Positions 19,645 to 27,936 of a stretch of 32,929 nucleotides of DNA are shown here, piece by piece (position 1 is the stretch's first letter; the number at the start of each line of letters is the position of its first letter). Made by a program: the position numbers and the translations under genes. Below the pieces are notes generated by a model. It did no database searches. It was not told the DNA's origin and worked only from the letters and a program-made list of their open reading frames with translations. The stretch is from assembly GCA_945888575.1 (NCBI GenBank), contig CAMDAM010000010.1, positions 1-32,929 on the forward strand. Reading direction: 5' to 3'. Source of the DNA: Asaia bogorensis. Its GTDB lineage: Bacteria > Pseudomonadota > Alphaproteobacteria > Acetobacterales > Acetobacteraceae.

Positions 19645-21231
19645 ATGCCGAAGGTTCTGATTTCCGACAAGCTCTCCCCCGCCGCTGTGGCGATCTTCCG
19701 CAGCCGCGGGATCGAGGCGGATGTGAAGACCGGCCTCTCGCCCGCCGAGCTGCGCGACATCATTGGCCAGTACGACGGGCTGGCGATCCGCTCCGGCACC
19801 AAGGTGACACGCGAAGTGCTTGATGTTGCACCCAACCTCAAGGTGGTCGGCCGCGCCGGGATCGGCGTGGACAATGTGGATGTGAAGTCCGCCACCGCCG
19901 CCGGCGTGGTGGTGATGAACACGCCCTATGGCAACGCCATCACCACCGCCGAGCATGCCATCGCGATGATGTTCGCCCTCGCGCGCCAGATCCCGGAGGC
20001 GAGTGCTTCCACAAAATCAGGCAAGTGGGAGAAGAACCGCTTCATGGGCGTGGAGCTCACCGGCAAGACGCTCGGCCTGATCGGCTGCGGCAATATCGGC
20101 TCGATCGTGGCCGACCGGGCGATCGGGCTGCGCATGCGGGTGATCGCCTACGACCCGTATCTGACGGAAAAGCGGGCGCTCGATCTCGGCGTGGAGAAGG
20201 TGGAGCTGGATGAGCTGCTGTCGCGGGCGGAGATCATCACGCTGCACACGCCGCTGACGGAAGCCACCCGCAACATCCTGTCGCCGGAGGCGCTGGCCAA
20301 GGCAAAGAAGGGCGTGCGCATCATCAACTGCGCCCGCGGCGGATTGCTGGACGAGGCGGCGCTGGCCGAGGCGCTGAAATCCGGCCAGGTCGCCGGCGCG
20401 GCGCTGGATGTGTTCGAGACGGAGCCGGCCACCGACAGCCCGCTGTTTGGGCTGGAGAACGTGGTTTGCACCCCGCATCTCGGCGCGGCCACGGCGGAGG
20501 CGCAGGAGAACGTCGCACTTCAGATTGCCGAGCAGATGAGCGACTTCCTGCTGACGGGCGCGGTGGCCAACGCCATCAACATGCCCAGCGTCTCCGCCGA
20601 GGATGCGCCGCGGCTGAAGCCCTACATGGAGCTGTGCCGCCTGCTGGGCGGTTTCGCCGGGCAGCTGACGCAGTCCCGCGATGGCGTGCTGCGCAAGGTG
20701 ACGATCGAGTACGAGGGGCAGGTGGCGCAGCTGAACCAGCGGCCGCTCTCGGCGGCGGTGCTGGCCGGGCTTCTGTCCCCGGTGATGCACGGGGCCAACA
20801 TGGTCAACGCGCCGGTGCTGGCCCGCGAGCGTGGCATCGACGTGGCCGAGACGGTGCATGACCGGCCGAGCGAGTACCAGACGCTGGTGCGCGTGACCGT
20901 CACGACCGACGACAATACCCGCACCGTGGCCGGCACGCTGTTCGCGGGATCGAAGCCCCGCATCGTGGAGATCAAGGGCATCCGGGTGGAGGCCGATTTC
21001 GGGCGGCACATGCTGTACGTGACCAACCACGACAAGCCTGGCTTCATCGGCCGCTTCGGCGCCACGCTGGCCGGGGCGGGGATCAACATCGCCACCTTCC
21101 ATCTCGGCCGCGCCGAGCAGGGCGGGGACGCGATCTGCCTGGTCTCCGTCGACGAGCGGGTGCCGGACGATGTGCTGGCGATGGTGCGCACGCTGCCGCT
21201 GGTGGTGCAGGCGACGTCGTTGGAGTTCTGA
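19645..21231 (+). CDS. serA: D-3-phosphoglycerate dehydrogenase
   Basis: First committed step of serine biosynthesis, oxidising 3-phosphoglycerate with NAD. The 528-aa long-form enzyme has the catalytic and nucleotide-binding domains at residues 1-310 ([31 protein letters not shown] with the substrate Arg, [13 protein letters not shown] with the catalytic His), an intervening allosteric domain, and a C-terminal ACT domain ([21 protein letters not shown]). The start chosen is ATG 19645 (MPKVLIS), with GGGGG about 10 nt upstream. TTG 19636 overlapping the serC stop is the track's alternative. serine feedback through the ACT domain is known in other bacteria but not demonstrable here. Confidence 0.97.
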   Translation: MPKVLISDKLSPAAVAIFRSRGIEADVKTGLSPAELRDIIGQYDGLAIRSGTKVTREVLDVAPNLKVVGRAGIGVDNVDVKSATAAGVVVMNTPYGNAITTAEHAIAMMFALARQIPEASASTKSGKWEKNRFMGVELTGKTLGLIGCGNIGSIVADRAIGLRMRVIAYDPYLTEKRALDLGVEKVELDELLSRAEIITLHTPLTEATRNILSPEALAKAKKGVRIINCARGGLLDEAALAEALKSGQVAGAALDVFETEPATDSPLFGLENVVCTPHLGAATAEAQENVALQIAEQMSDFLLTGAVANAINMPSVSAEDAPRLKPYMELCRLLGGFAGQLTQSRDGVLRKVTIEYEGQVAQLNQRPLSAAVLAGLLSPVMHGANMVNAPVLARERGIDVAETVHDRPSEYQTLVRVTVTTDDNTRTVAGTLFAGSKPRIVEIKGIRVEADFGRHMLYVTNHDKPGFIGRFGATLAGAGINIATFHLGRAEQGGDAICLVSVDERVPDDVLAMVRTLPLVVQATSLEF

Positions 21232-21236
21232 TACCA

Positions 21237-21273
21237 GCCGCCGTCGACCGGTGAAGAATCGGTCGACGGCGGC
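21237..21273. terminator. Bidirectional hairpin between serA and the cyd operon
   Basis: A perfect 14-bp stem (GCCGCCGTCGACCG/CGGTCGACGGCGGC) with a 9-nt loop sits between the 3' ends of the convergent serA and DUF2474/cydB genes. No T-run follows on either strand, so it may be a weak intrinsic terminator or an mRNA 3'-end stabiliser for both transcripts. Confidence 0.6.
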
Positions 21274-21281
21274 CGGTACGA

Positions 21282-21386
21282 CTATCGCAGGGCCCAGCGT
21301 ATCGCCATGGCAACCACGGCCAGCGCCAGCACGCTGGCTGCCCAGAGTCCCACGAACCAGAGCAGGCGGCGCAGACCGGGGCTCAG
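21282..21386 (-). CDS. DUF2474-like small membrane peptide of the bd oxidase operon
   Basis: A 34-aa peptide not given as its own ORF in the track. The C-terminal residues of the minus-strand frame ending at 21282 read SPGLRRLLWFVGLWAASV and then LALAVVAMAIRWALR: one transmembrane helix with the W-x-x-x-WAAS-V pattern I recall from DUF2474 proteins, which are encoded after cioB/cydB in cyanide-insensitive oxidase operons and play a CydX-like role. In this frame no ATG or GTG lies near the cydB end. The codon at the right place is CTG 21386-21384, overlapping the cydB TGA as CTGA. TTG at 21428 is the alternative start. Confidence 0.65.
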   Translation of the reverse strand: MSPGLRRLLWFVGLWAASVLALAVVAMAIRWALR

Positions 21387-22390
21387 TGGTAGCCGCCGAT
21401 TGCGTTCACCTTGCCGCGGAACACCCAATAGGAATAGGCGGTGTAGGCCAGGATCACAGGCACCAGCACCAGGGCGCCGGCCAGCAGGAAGCCCAGGCTC
21501 GTATCCGGCCCGGCCGCCTGCCACAATGTCACGCTGTTGGGCACGATGTAGGGGTAGAAGCTGATCCCCAACCCGATAAAGCTCACCACGAACAGCCCAA
21601 GCGCGGCCAGGAAGGGGGCCACCTCCTGCCGCCGCGCAAGGCTGCGCAGCAGCACCAACCCTAGAGCGGCCACTGCCAAAGGCACCGGCGCCACAAAAAG
21701 AATCTGCGGCCAACCGAACCAGCGCTCCAGGTAGCGATCGCCAAGCATGGGTGTCCAGGCGCTCACGGCCACGATCGCGGCCAGCGTGGCCGGAGCCAGT
21801 ACGCGGCCGAAGGCGAAGGCACGGTCCTGCACGTGGTGTTCCGTCTTCCACACCAGCCAGGTGGCACCCAGCAGCCCGTACCCGGCCACCAATGCCGCAC
21901 CGGTGAGCAGGCTGAACGGGGTCAGCCAGTTCCACCAGCCGCCGGCATAGGCGCGGCCGGCAACCGGAATGCCCTGCACGAGCGCGCCCAGCGCAACACC
22001 CTGCGCCAGCGCGGCCAGGGTGGAGCCGCCGAAGAACGCCCAGTCCCACAGCACCTTGCCGCGCCTGGTCTTCCAGCGGAACTCGAAGGCCACGCCGCGC
22101 AGCACCAGGGCCAGCAACATGGCGGTGATCGGGGCATAGAGCGCGGGCATGATGATGGCGTAGGCCAGCGGAAACACCGCGAACAGACCGCCGCCGCCCA
22201 GCACCAGCCAGGTCTCGTTGCCGTCCCAAACCGGGGCGACGGAGTTCATCATCTCGTCGCGATGGGCTTCGCCCGAGACGAACGGGAACAGGATGCCCAC
22301 GCCGAGGTCGAACCCGTCGAGCACCACATAGGCGAGCACGGCGAAGGCGATCAGCCCTCCCCAGATCAGCGGCAGGTCGAGCGCGGCCAT
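21383..22390 (-). CDS. cydB: Cytochrome bd quinol oxidase subunit II (CydB/CioB)
   Basis: Integral membrane partner of the bd-type quinol oxidase, 335 aa with about eight hydrophobic helices. The N-terminus LPLIWGGLIAFAVLAYVVLDGFDLGVGILFPF is the conserved subunit II start, and VAPVWDGNETWLVLGGGGLFAVFP is another hallmark. The C-terminal TAYSYWVFRGKV is also typical. It is the second gene of a cydA-cydB-DUF2474 operon, 3 bp downstream of cydA, with AAAGGAATAGGCC just before the ATG at 22390. In cyanide-insensitive subtypes the subunit is often called CioB. Confidence 0.96.
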   Translation of the reverse strand: MAALDLPLIWGGLIAFAVLAYVVLDGFDLGVGILFPFVSGEAHRDEMMNSVAPVWDGNETWLVLGGGGLFAVFPLAYAIIMPALYAPITAMLLALVLRGVAFEFRWKTRRGKVLWDWAFFGGSTLAALAQGVALGALVQGIPVAGRAYAGGWWNWLTPFSLLTGAALVAGYGLLGATWLVWKTEHHVQDRAFAFGRVLAPATLAAIVAVSAWTPMLGDRYLERWFGWPQILFVAPVPLAVAALGLVLLRSLARRQEVAPFLAALGLFVVSFIGLGISFYPYIVPNSVTLWQAAGPDTSLGFLLAGALVLVPVILAYTAYSYWVFRGKVNAIGGYH

Positions 22391-22393
22391 GGC

Positions 22394-23821
22394 CTATTCC
22401 TTTCCCAGGCGGGCGCTGTCGGGGGCGGTGGCCATCACCGGCCCAGGGGTGATGCCGGCGGCGCGGATCGGCTCGTCGGGCGGCAGGGGTGCCATCGCCG
22501 CGGGCTCGGGGGCGGTGCGCATCAGGCGCAGGATATAGAAGGTGCCGGCACCGAACACGGCGAAATACACCACGATGAAGGCAACGAGGGAGGACGCTAC
22601 CGCCGCGGCATCCACCGGGGCGGCGGAGTCCGCGGTGGTGAGCAGGCCGTACACCGTCCAGGGCTGGCGGCCCACCTCCGTGGTGATCCAGCCGGCCAGC
22701 ACGGCAATGAAGCCGGCCGGCCCCATCGCCACCGCGGCCCGGTGCAGCCCGCGCCATTCGTACAGCCGGCGGCGGGCGCGGGCGACCAGGCTCCACAGCC
22801 CCAGCGCGACCATCAGCAGTCCGAGCCCGACCATCACGCGGAAGCTCCAGAACACCACGGCCACGGGCGGGCGCTGTTCCGGCGGCCATTCCTTGAGGCC
22901 GCGAATGGTGCCGTTCCAGTCATGCACCAGGATGAGGGAGCCGAGACGCGGGATGGCGAGGGCGTAGTCCACCCGCTCCGCCGCTGCATTGGGCCAGCCG
23001 AAGAGATAGAGCGGGGCGCCCTGCACCGTGTCGAAATGCCCCTCCATCGCCGCCACTTTGGCGGGTTGGTGATGCAGGGTGTTGAGCCCGTGGAGGTCGC
23101 CTGCGACCACCTGGATGGGGGCGACGATGGCCGCCATCCACATCGCCATCGAGAACATGGTGCGCGCCGCCGGCTCGCCAGGGGTGCGCAGCAGGTGCCA
23201 GGCGCCGACGGCCCCCACCACCAGCGCCGTCGTCATGTAGGCGGCAAGCACCATGTGGACGAGGCGATAGGGGAAGGACGGGTTGAAGATCACGGCCCAC
23301 CAGTCGAGCGGGATGAACTGCCCGGCCTCGTTCAACCCGTAGCCGGCGGGGGTCTGCATCCAGCTGTTCACCGACAGGATCCAGAAGGAGGAGATGAAGG
23401 TACCCGCAGCCACCATCAGCGTGGCGACGAGGTGCAGCCTGGGGCCGACCCGGTCGCGGCCGAACAGCATCACGCCGAGGAAGCCGGCTTCCAGGAAGAA
23501 GGCGGTAAGGACCTCGTATCCCATCAGCGGACCGAGCACCGGGCCGGTGCGGTCGGCGAAGACGCTCCAGTTGGTGCCGAACTGGTAGCTCATGACGATG
23601 CCGGAGACGACGCCCATGCCGAAGGCGACGGCGAAGATGCGTTTCCAGTAGTCAAAGAGATGCAGGTAGCGGCGCTCGCCGCCTGCCAGGTACAGGCCGT
23701 TGAGTACGGCGAGGTAGCTTGCCAGGCCGATGGAGAAGGCTGGGAAGACGATGTGGAAGCTGACGGTGAAGGCGAACTGCACCCGGGCCAGCAGCAGTGC
23801 GTCGAGCGGTGGCACTTTCAC
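22394..23821 (-). CDS. cydA: Cytochrome bd quinol oxidase subunit I (CydA/CioA)
   Basis: Heme-bearing subunit oxidising quinol and reducing O2 to water, 475 aa. The N-terminal QFAFTVSFHIVFPAFSIG carries the heme ligand His, and GWITTEVGRQPWTVYGLLTT is the conserved Q-loop/helix segment. The loop is short (475 aa total), consistent with the CioA type, which is less sensitive to cyanide than E. coli CydA, as inferred from the accompanying DUF2474 peptide. The track start is GTG 23821, with a second GTG at 23815; GAGGGG just upstream is the Shine-Dalgarno for either. The upstream gene on the other strand is the CoxL-like gene, with 123 bp between. Confidence 0.96.
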   Translation of the reverse strand: MKVPPLDALLLARVQFAFTVSFHIVFPAFSIGLASYLAVLNGLYLAGGERRYLHLFDYWKRIFAVAFGMGVVSGIVMSYQFGTNWSVFADRTGPVLGPLMGYEVLTAFFLEAGFLGVMLFGRDRVGPRLHLVATLMVAAGTFISSFWILSVNSWMQTPAGYGLNEAGQFIPLDWWAVIFNPSFPYRLVHMVLAAYMTTALVVGAVGAWHLLRTPGEPAARTMFSMAMWMAAIVAPIQVVAGDLHGLNTLHHQPAKVAAMEGHFDTVQGAPLYLFGWPNAAAERVDYALAIPRLGSLILVHDWNGTIRGLKEWPPEQRPPVAVVFWSFRVMVGLGLLMVALGLWSLVARARRRLYEWRGLHRAAVAMGPAGFIAVLAGWITTEVGRQPWTVYGLLTTADSAAPVDAAAVASSLVAFIVVYFAVFGAGTFYILRLMRTAPEPAAMAPLPPDEPIRAAGITPGPVMATAPDSARLGKE

Positions 23822-23944
23822 CCCCTCTATTCGTTGTTACGAATGTGCCATCAGGGCCACGGCAACGCCAGCGCCGACCCATGCCTGCCACACTCGACAG
23901 AGGCGCCCCTGGCGGGGGAGAAAGGTGGCAGGGAGACCATTGCC

Positions 23945-26266
23945 ATGAGCGCCTCAGCCATCACTGCACGCAATGCCTTCGGGCAGCCGATCCGCCGCAA
24001 GGAGGATGTCCGGTTGCTGCTGGGGCAGGGGCGCTTCACGGCCGACCTGCTGCAGCCCGGCATGGCGCATGCCGTGATGATCCGCAGCCCGCATGCCCAT
24101 GCTGCGATCACCGGGATCGATGGTTCTGTGGCGGCGGCGATGCCGGGGGTGCTCGCGGTGCTCACCGGGGCCGATTATGCCGCCGATGGGCTCGGTGGGA
24201 TTTCGCCGGGTGGGCCGTTGATCCGCCTGCCGGGCACGCCGGGGGACCAGGGCTTTCTGTTCCGGCCGGAGCATCCGGCGCTGGCGCGGGGGCGGGTCCG
24301 TTATGTCGGCGAGACGGTGGCCATGGTGGTGGCCGAGAGCGAGGTGCAGGCGCGCGATGCGGCCGAGGCGGTGGTGGTGGAATACGACCCGCTGCCGGCG
24401 GTGACGGGTACGGCCGAGGCGGTGGCGCCGGGGGCGCCGGTGGTGTGGGAGGAGGCGCCGGGGAATGCCTGCTTCCATTGGCAGGCCGGCGATGCGGTGG
24501 CAGTGGACGCGGCGTTCGCGGCGGCGGCGCATGTGGTGAAGCTCGATACGCTCAACAATCGTATCCATGTCGCCTCCATGGAGACGCGGGCGGCGATCGG
24601 CGCGTTTGACGATGGGCGTTACACGCTGGCCACCGGCACACAGATGCCGCACGGGTTGAAAGAGGCGCTGGCGGACGAGGTGTTCCGCGTTCCACGCGAC
24701 CAGGTGCGCGTGACGGTGGCCGATGTGGGCGGCAGCTTTGGGATCAAGAACGCGCTGTATCCGGAGCAGATTCTGGTGCTGTGGGCGGCGAAGCGGGTGG
24801 GCCGGCAGGTGGCGTGGATCGGCGAGCGGAGCGACGGGTTCCTGACCGACTACCATGCGCGGGACAATGTCTATTCCGCGGAGCTGGCGCTGGATTCGGC
24901 GTATCGGTTCCTCGGGTTGCGGGTGACGTCCGTGGCGGCGATCGGGGCGTATCTGGCGCCGAAGGGGCAGCTTTCTCCGACGGCCAACACGCCTGCCTTG
25001 GCCGGGGTGTACCGGTTGCCGGCGATCCATGTGCAGGTGACGGGCGCGTTCAGCCATACCTCGCCGACGGAAGTGTATCGCGGGGCCGGGCGGCCGGAGT
25101 CGGTGTATCTGCTGGAGCGCACGGTGGATCACGCCGCGCAGGTGCTGGGGGTCGACCGGCTGGAGCTGCGGCGGCGCAACATGCTGCGGCCGGAGGAGTA
25201 TCCGTATCGCACGGCGCTGGGGCTCAACTACGACAGTGGCGATTTTCCGCGGATGATCGATACCGCGCTGGAACGCGCGGAATACGCGGGATTTCCGGCG
25301 CGACGGGATGCGGCGGCGGCGCGGGGGATGCTGCGTGGCATTGGCTGGGCGCATTACTGTGAGCGGGTGGCGGGGAGCTGGGGCGAGAATGCCTGGCTGG
25401 AACTGCGGCCGGATGGGCGGGTGACGGCATTGCTCGGTTCCATGTCCAACGGGCAGGGGCATGAGACGGCGTATGCGCAGTTGATCGCGGACCAGCTCGG
25501 CGTGGATTTCGACGATATCGATGTGATCCAGGGGGATACGGACAGGATCCCTTCGGGGCATGGTACGGGCGGGTCGGCTTCCATCCCGATCTCCAGCGTG
25601 GCGCTGCGCGAGGCGTCCAACGACCTGATCGCCAAGGCGTTGCCGCTGGCGGCGGATGCGTTGGAGGTGGCGGCGGTGGATGTGGCGTTCGAGGATGGCG
25701 CGTACCGGATTGTCGGCACGGATCGGCGGGTGACGCTTTCGAGCGTGGCGGGGCGGTTGCCGGCGGATGCGATGCTGGGTGGCACCGGGGCGTGGACGCC
25801 GAGCGGGCCGACCTTTCCGAACGGGTGCCACGTGGCGGAGGTGGAGATCGACCCGGAGACCGGGGCGTGGACGCTGGAGCGCTACACCATGCTGCATGAT
25901 TTCGGCCGGGTGCTGAACCCGATGATGCTGGAAGGGCAGCTGCAGGGCGGGGTGGCGCAGGGCATCGGCCAGGCGGCGATGGAGCGGGTGGTTTATGACC
26001 CCGAGAGCGGGCAGATGCTCAGCGGGTCGATGATGGACTACCAGATCCCGCGGGCCGACGAGCTGCCGCCGATGACGCTGGAGACGCTGCCGACCAATGC
26101 GCCGACGCATCCGCTGGGGATCAAGGGGTGTGGCGAGGCCGGTGCGGCCGGTGGGGCGCCGGCGGTGATGAATGCGCTGATGGATGCGATTTCGCGAGCC
26201 GGCGGCGGGTTGCTGGACATGCCGGCGACGCCGGAGCGGGTTTGGCGGGCGCTGCGGGGCGGCTGA
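23945..26266 (+). CDS. CoxL-like molybdenum hydroxylase large subunit (xanthine dehydrogenase family)
   Basis: A 773-aa molybdopterin-binding subunit of the xanthine oxidase/CO-dehydrogenase family. N-terminal RRKEDVRLLLGQGRFTADL begins the Ald_Xan_dh_C domain (about residues 10-130); the two MoCoBD domains follow. VTVADVGGSFGIKN and SNGQGHETAYAQL are cofactor-contact motifs, and GIKGCGEAGAAGG near residue 731 carries the catalytic Glu. The active-site loop reads YRGAGR (about residue 378), the form II pattern; true CO dehydrogenase has AY-CSFR. So substrate is probably an aldehyde or heterocycle, not CO. No FAD or 2Fe-2S subunit gene adjoins it in this window. ATG 23945 has GGCAGGGAG upstream; the earlier track start is an open-frame artefact. 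Confidence 0.9.
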   Translation: MSASAITARNAFGQPIRRKEDVRLLLGQGRFTADLLQPGMAHAVMIRSPHAHAAITGIDGSVAAAMPGVLAVLTGADYAADGLGGISPGGPLIRLPGTPGDQGFLFRPEHPALARGRVRYVGETVAMVVAESEVQARDAAEAVVVEYDPLPAVTGTAEAVAPGAPVVWEEAPGNACFHWQAGDAVAVDAAFAAAAHVVKLDTLNNRIHVASMETRAAIGAFDDGRYTLATGTQMPHGLKEALADEVFRVPRDQVRVTVADVGGSFGIKNALYPEQILVLWAAKRVGRQVAWIGERSDGFLTDYHARDNVYSAELALDSAYRFLGLRVTSVAAIGAYLAPKGQLSPTANTPALAGVYRLPAIHVQVTGAFSHTSPTEVYRGAGRPESVYLLERTVDHAAQVLGVDRLELRRRNMLRPEEYPYRTALGLNYDSGDFPRMIDTALERAEYAGFPARRDAAAARGMLRGIGWAHYCERVAGSWGENAWLELRPDGRVTALLGSMSNGQGHETAYAQLIADQLGVDFDDIDVIQGDTDRIPSGHGTGGSASIPISSVALREASNDLIAKALPLAADALEVAAVDVAFEDGAYRIVGTDRRVTLSSVAGRLPADAMLGGTGAWTPSGPTFPNGCHVAEVEIDPETGAWTLERYTMLHDFGRVLNPMMLEGQLQGGVAQGIGQAAMERVVYDPESGQMLSGSMMDYQIPRADELPPMTLETLPTNAPTHPLGIKGCGEAGAAGGAPAVMNALMDAISRAGGGLLDMPATPERVWRALRGG

Positions 26267-26891
26267 GATGGTTTTCTCGAAATAATACGATATCGCAATA
26301 AATAGGGCGTGCGGCTGCGGTGCGGCCCGGTGGCGTTTTTGCTGCTGGGGGCGGCGGTGGGCGCGCGCGTGGTGGCGTTCGGAGGTTGCGCGGGACGAGC
26401 GCGCGGCGTGCGGTGGGCGCGGTTGGGCGATCGGCGTGTGGAACTGCCCGAGGGGAGGCGCAGGGGGGTGCCGATTCGGCCGGGCGTGCGGGCGGTGCGA
26501 GGCGCGGGGTGGCGCGGCTGGGCCGGGCGCAGGCCTGGTGGGGGCGCACGGAGGAGCGGCGGGGGGCCGGTTCCCGATCGAAGGACAGATCGAGGAAGGA
26601 GGGGCGCAGGAGCCCCATCAGCCAGGCGAGTGGGGCGAAGGGTTGGGGGGCAGGAGCCCGACGCGGGGCGGGCGGAATGCTGGGGGCTGCGCGGGGCGCG
26701 GGCGGCGGGGGGAGGGTGCCGGACTGCCATTTCTCGAACAGATCGAGCAACGCGGCGAGGGCGCGGGCCAGGGCGGCGTGGCCGGCGGCGATAAGGGGGG
26801 CGAGCAGGAGGTCGCGGGCGCGCAGGGCCAGGCTGCGGGCGGAGTCCTCCCGTGACGCCTGGGGCGCCGGGGGGAGGAGGGGTGATGACAT
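26121..26891 (-). CDS. Possible Pro/Ala/Arg-rich hypothetical protein
   Basis: The frame reads MSSPLLPPAPQASREDSARS and continues with an Ala/Leu-rich helical stretch, LALRARDLLLAPLIAAGHAALARALAALLDLFEKWQSG, then long Pro/Arg/Ala-rich sequence. The helical part has nearly all G/C third positions and looks protein-like. I recall similar short helical-plus-Pro-rich hypotheticals in Acetobacteraceae, but cannot confirm. The last 146 bp overlap the 3' end of the CoxL-like gene antisense, so the real C-terminus may be shorter or frameshifted. ATG 26891 was chosen; the track's ATG at 26945 and an ATG at 26915 are alternatives, none with a clear Shine-Dalgarno. This is the only coding signal in the 743-bp gap 26267-27009. 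Function unknown. Confidence 0.35.
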   Translation of the reverse strand: MSSPLLPPAPQASREDSARSLALRARDLLLAPLIAAGHAALARALAALLDLFEKWQSGTLPPPPAPRAAPSIPPAPRRAPAPQPFAPLAWLMGLLRPSFLDLSFDREPAPRRSSVRPHQACARPSRATPRLAPPARPAESAPPCASPRAVPHADRPTAPTARRALVPRNLRTPPRARPPPPPAAKTPPGRTAAARPIYCDIVLFRENHLSRPAAPAKPAPASPACPATRRRLAKSHPSAHSSPPAPHRPHRPRHTP

Positions 26892-27009
26892 GATGTTTTT
26901 ATTAACAGACGACATCTTCGGCGCCAAGGAAAAAATGCGTGTCATGAAGATTTTTTTAGGCGGGTGGGCTGGCCGGGTTAGGGTTAACGAGCAGCAGCGG
27001 GAGGCGGGT

Positions 27010-27768
27010 ATGGCGGGACGGTTTGTTTGGCATGAGCTGATGACAGCGGATGCGCCGGCGGCGGCGCGGTTCTATGCCGAGGTGGTGGGCTGGACGGCGC
27101 GGGATTCCGGGATGCCCGGGATGGAATACACGCTGCTGCTGGCTGGGGAGCGGCAGGCGGCGGGGCTGATGGCGCTGACCGAGCAGGCCAAGGCGGGCGG
27201 GGCGGTGCCGGGCTGGACCGGGTATGTGGCGGTGGATGACGTGGATGCGGGGGCGTCCCGGGCGGTTTCGCTGGGCGGGACGGTGTGCATGCCGCCGATG
27301 GATATTCCCGGGGTGGGGCGTTTCGCGGTGGTGGCGGACCCGCAGGGGGCGGTGATCGCGTTGTTCAGCAGTGACGGGGAGATGCCGACGGCGCCGATGA
27401 TGGCGCCGGGGTCGGTGGGGTGGAATGAGCTGATGGCGGCTGACTTTCCGAGTGCGTGGCCGTTCTATGAGGCGATGTTCGGGTGGGCGAAGGGGGATGC
27501 GCTGGATATGGGGCCGATGGGCACCTACCAGCTGTTCGCCGTTGATGGGGTTGTGTGTGGGGGGATGATGACGAAGCCGGCGGCGATGCCGGTGCCTTAT
27601 TGGGGTTATTACTTCGCGGTGGAGGATATCGATGCGGCGCTGGCGCGGGCGGTGGAGCGGGGGGCGCGGGTGATGAACGGGCCGATGGAGGTGCCGGGCG
27701 GGGCGTGGGTGGTGCAGGCTTTGGATCCGCAGGGGGCGGGGTTTGCGCTGGTGGGGATGCGGACGTAA
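27010..27768 (+). CDS. Two-domain VOC (glyoxalase-fold) family protein
   Basis: A 252-aa protein of two tandem vicinal-oxygen-chelate modules. Module 1 (residues 1-120) starts FVWHELMTADAPAAARFYAEVVGW and ends VVADPQGAVIALF. Module 2 (about residues 132-250) starts VGWNELMAADFPSAWPFYEAMFGW and ends VQALDPQGAGFALV. This arrangement matches the 27-kDa antigen/hydrolase-like VOC proteins often annotated as glyoxalase or bleomycin resistance domains; no substrate is known. ATG 27010 lies 8-10 nt after GGGAGGCGGG. The track start at 26320 runs in frame through the upstream gap and is not supported. An A/T-rich patch at 26895-26960 just upstream (for example TTTTTTTAGG) may hold its promoter. Confidence 0.88.
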   Translation: MAGRFVWHELMTADAPAAARFYAEVVGWTARDSGMPGMEYTLLLAGERQAAGLMALTEQAKAGGAVPGWTGYVAVDDVDAGASRAVSLGGTVCMPPMDIPGVGRFAVVADPQGAVIALFSSDGEMPTAPMMAPGSVGWNELMAADFPSAWPFYEAMFGWAKGDALDMGPMGTYQLFAVDGVVCGGMMTKPAAMPVPYWGYYFAVEDIDAALARAVERGARVMNGPMEVPGGAWVVQALDPQGAGFALVGMRT

Positions 27769-27792
27769 GCCAGAAAGCAAGCAAGAAGAAGA

Positions 27793-27830
27793 TTCACCAC
27801 AGAGACACAGAGGCACGGAGAAGAAAGGCA
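27793..27830. repeat. Single arm of the 'TTCACCACAGAG' repeat
   Basis: TTCACCACAGAGACACAGAG followed by GCACGGAGAAG resembles one arm of the inverted repeat between ruvA and ruvB (4088-4183). It sits 25 bp after the VOC gene stop. Confidence 0.7.
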
Positions 27831-27845
27831 AGGGAGAAGGCAGGT

Positions 27846-27869
27846 GGCGGGTCCGCTTCGCGACCCGCC
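27846..27869. repeat. GGCGGGTC/GACCCGCC hairpin
   Basis: An 8-bp perfect stem with loop CGCTTCGC, followed by CTACGCGTGG. It lies between the VOC gene and the CoA-transferase 3' ends. Similar GCGGGTCGCGAAGCGGACCCGC-type blocks are common intergenic repeats in proteobacteria (general knowledge). Confidence 0.6.
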
Positions 27870-27908
27870 CTACGCGTGGTTGGTTTGGTAGTTTATGAAG
27901 TTTTTTTG

Positions 27909-27932
27909 CTTCTTTTTGTTCACAAAAAGAAG
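27909..27932 (-). terminator. AT-rich hairpin after the CoA-transferase gene (repeat copy 1)
   Basis: CTTCTTTTTG/CAAAAAGAAG stem with a TTCA/TGAA loop, 4 bp beyond the CoA-transferase stop. On the coding strand it is followed by CAAAAAAAC. It closely resembles the hairpins at 30386-30409 and 30479-30502, so it is part of a dispersed repeat family. Because A and not U follows, classic intrinsic termination on the coding strand is uncertain; the opposite orientation (for the VOC transcript) lacks a U tract too. Confidence 0.5.
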
Positions 27933-27936
27933 AGTC

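Noticed and set aside
21833-23944. About 700-codon in-frame upstream extension of the CoxL-like gene
   Set aside because: It is antisense to cydA and cydB, has His/Glu/Gly-rich low-complexity content, and the CoxL family starts at ATG 23945.
26320-27009. In-frame upstream extension of the VOC gene
   Set aside because: Gly/Arg-rich, no conserved content; the glyoxalase fold starts at ATG 27010 with a good Shine-Dalgarno.
26267-27009. Missing CoxS/CoxM subunit genes next to coxL
   Set aside because: No 2Fe-2S ferredoxin Cys motif or FAD-binding motif is visible in any frame of this gap.
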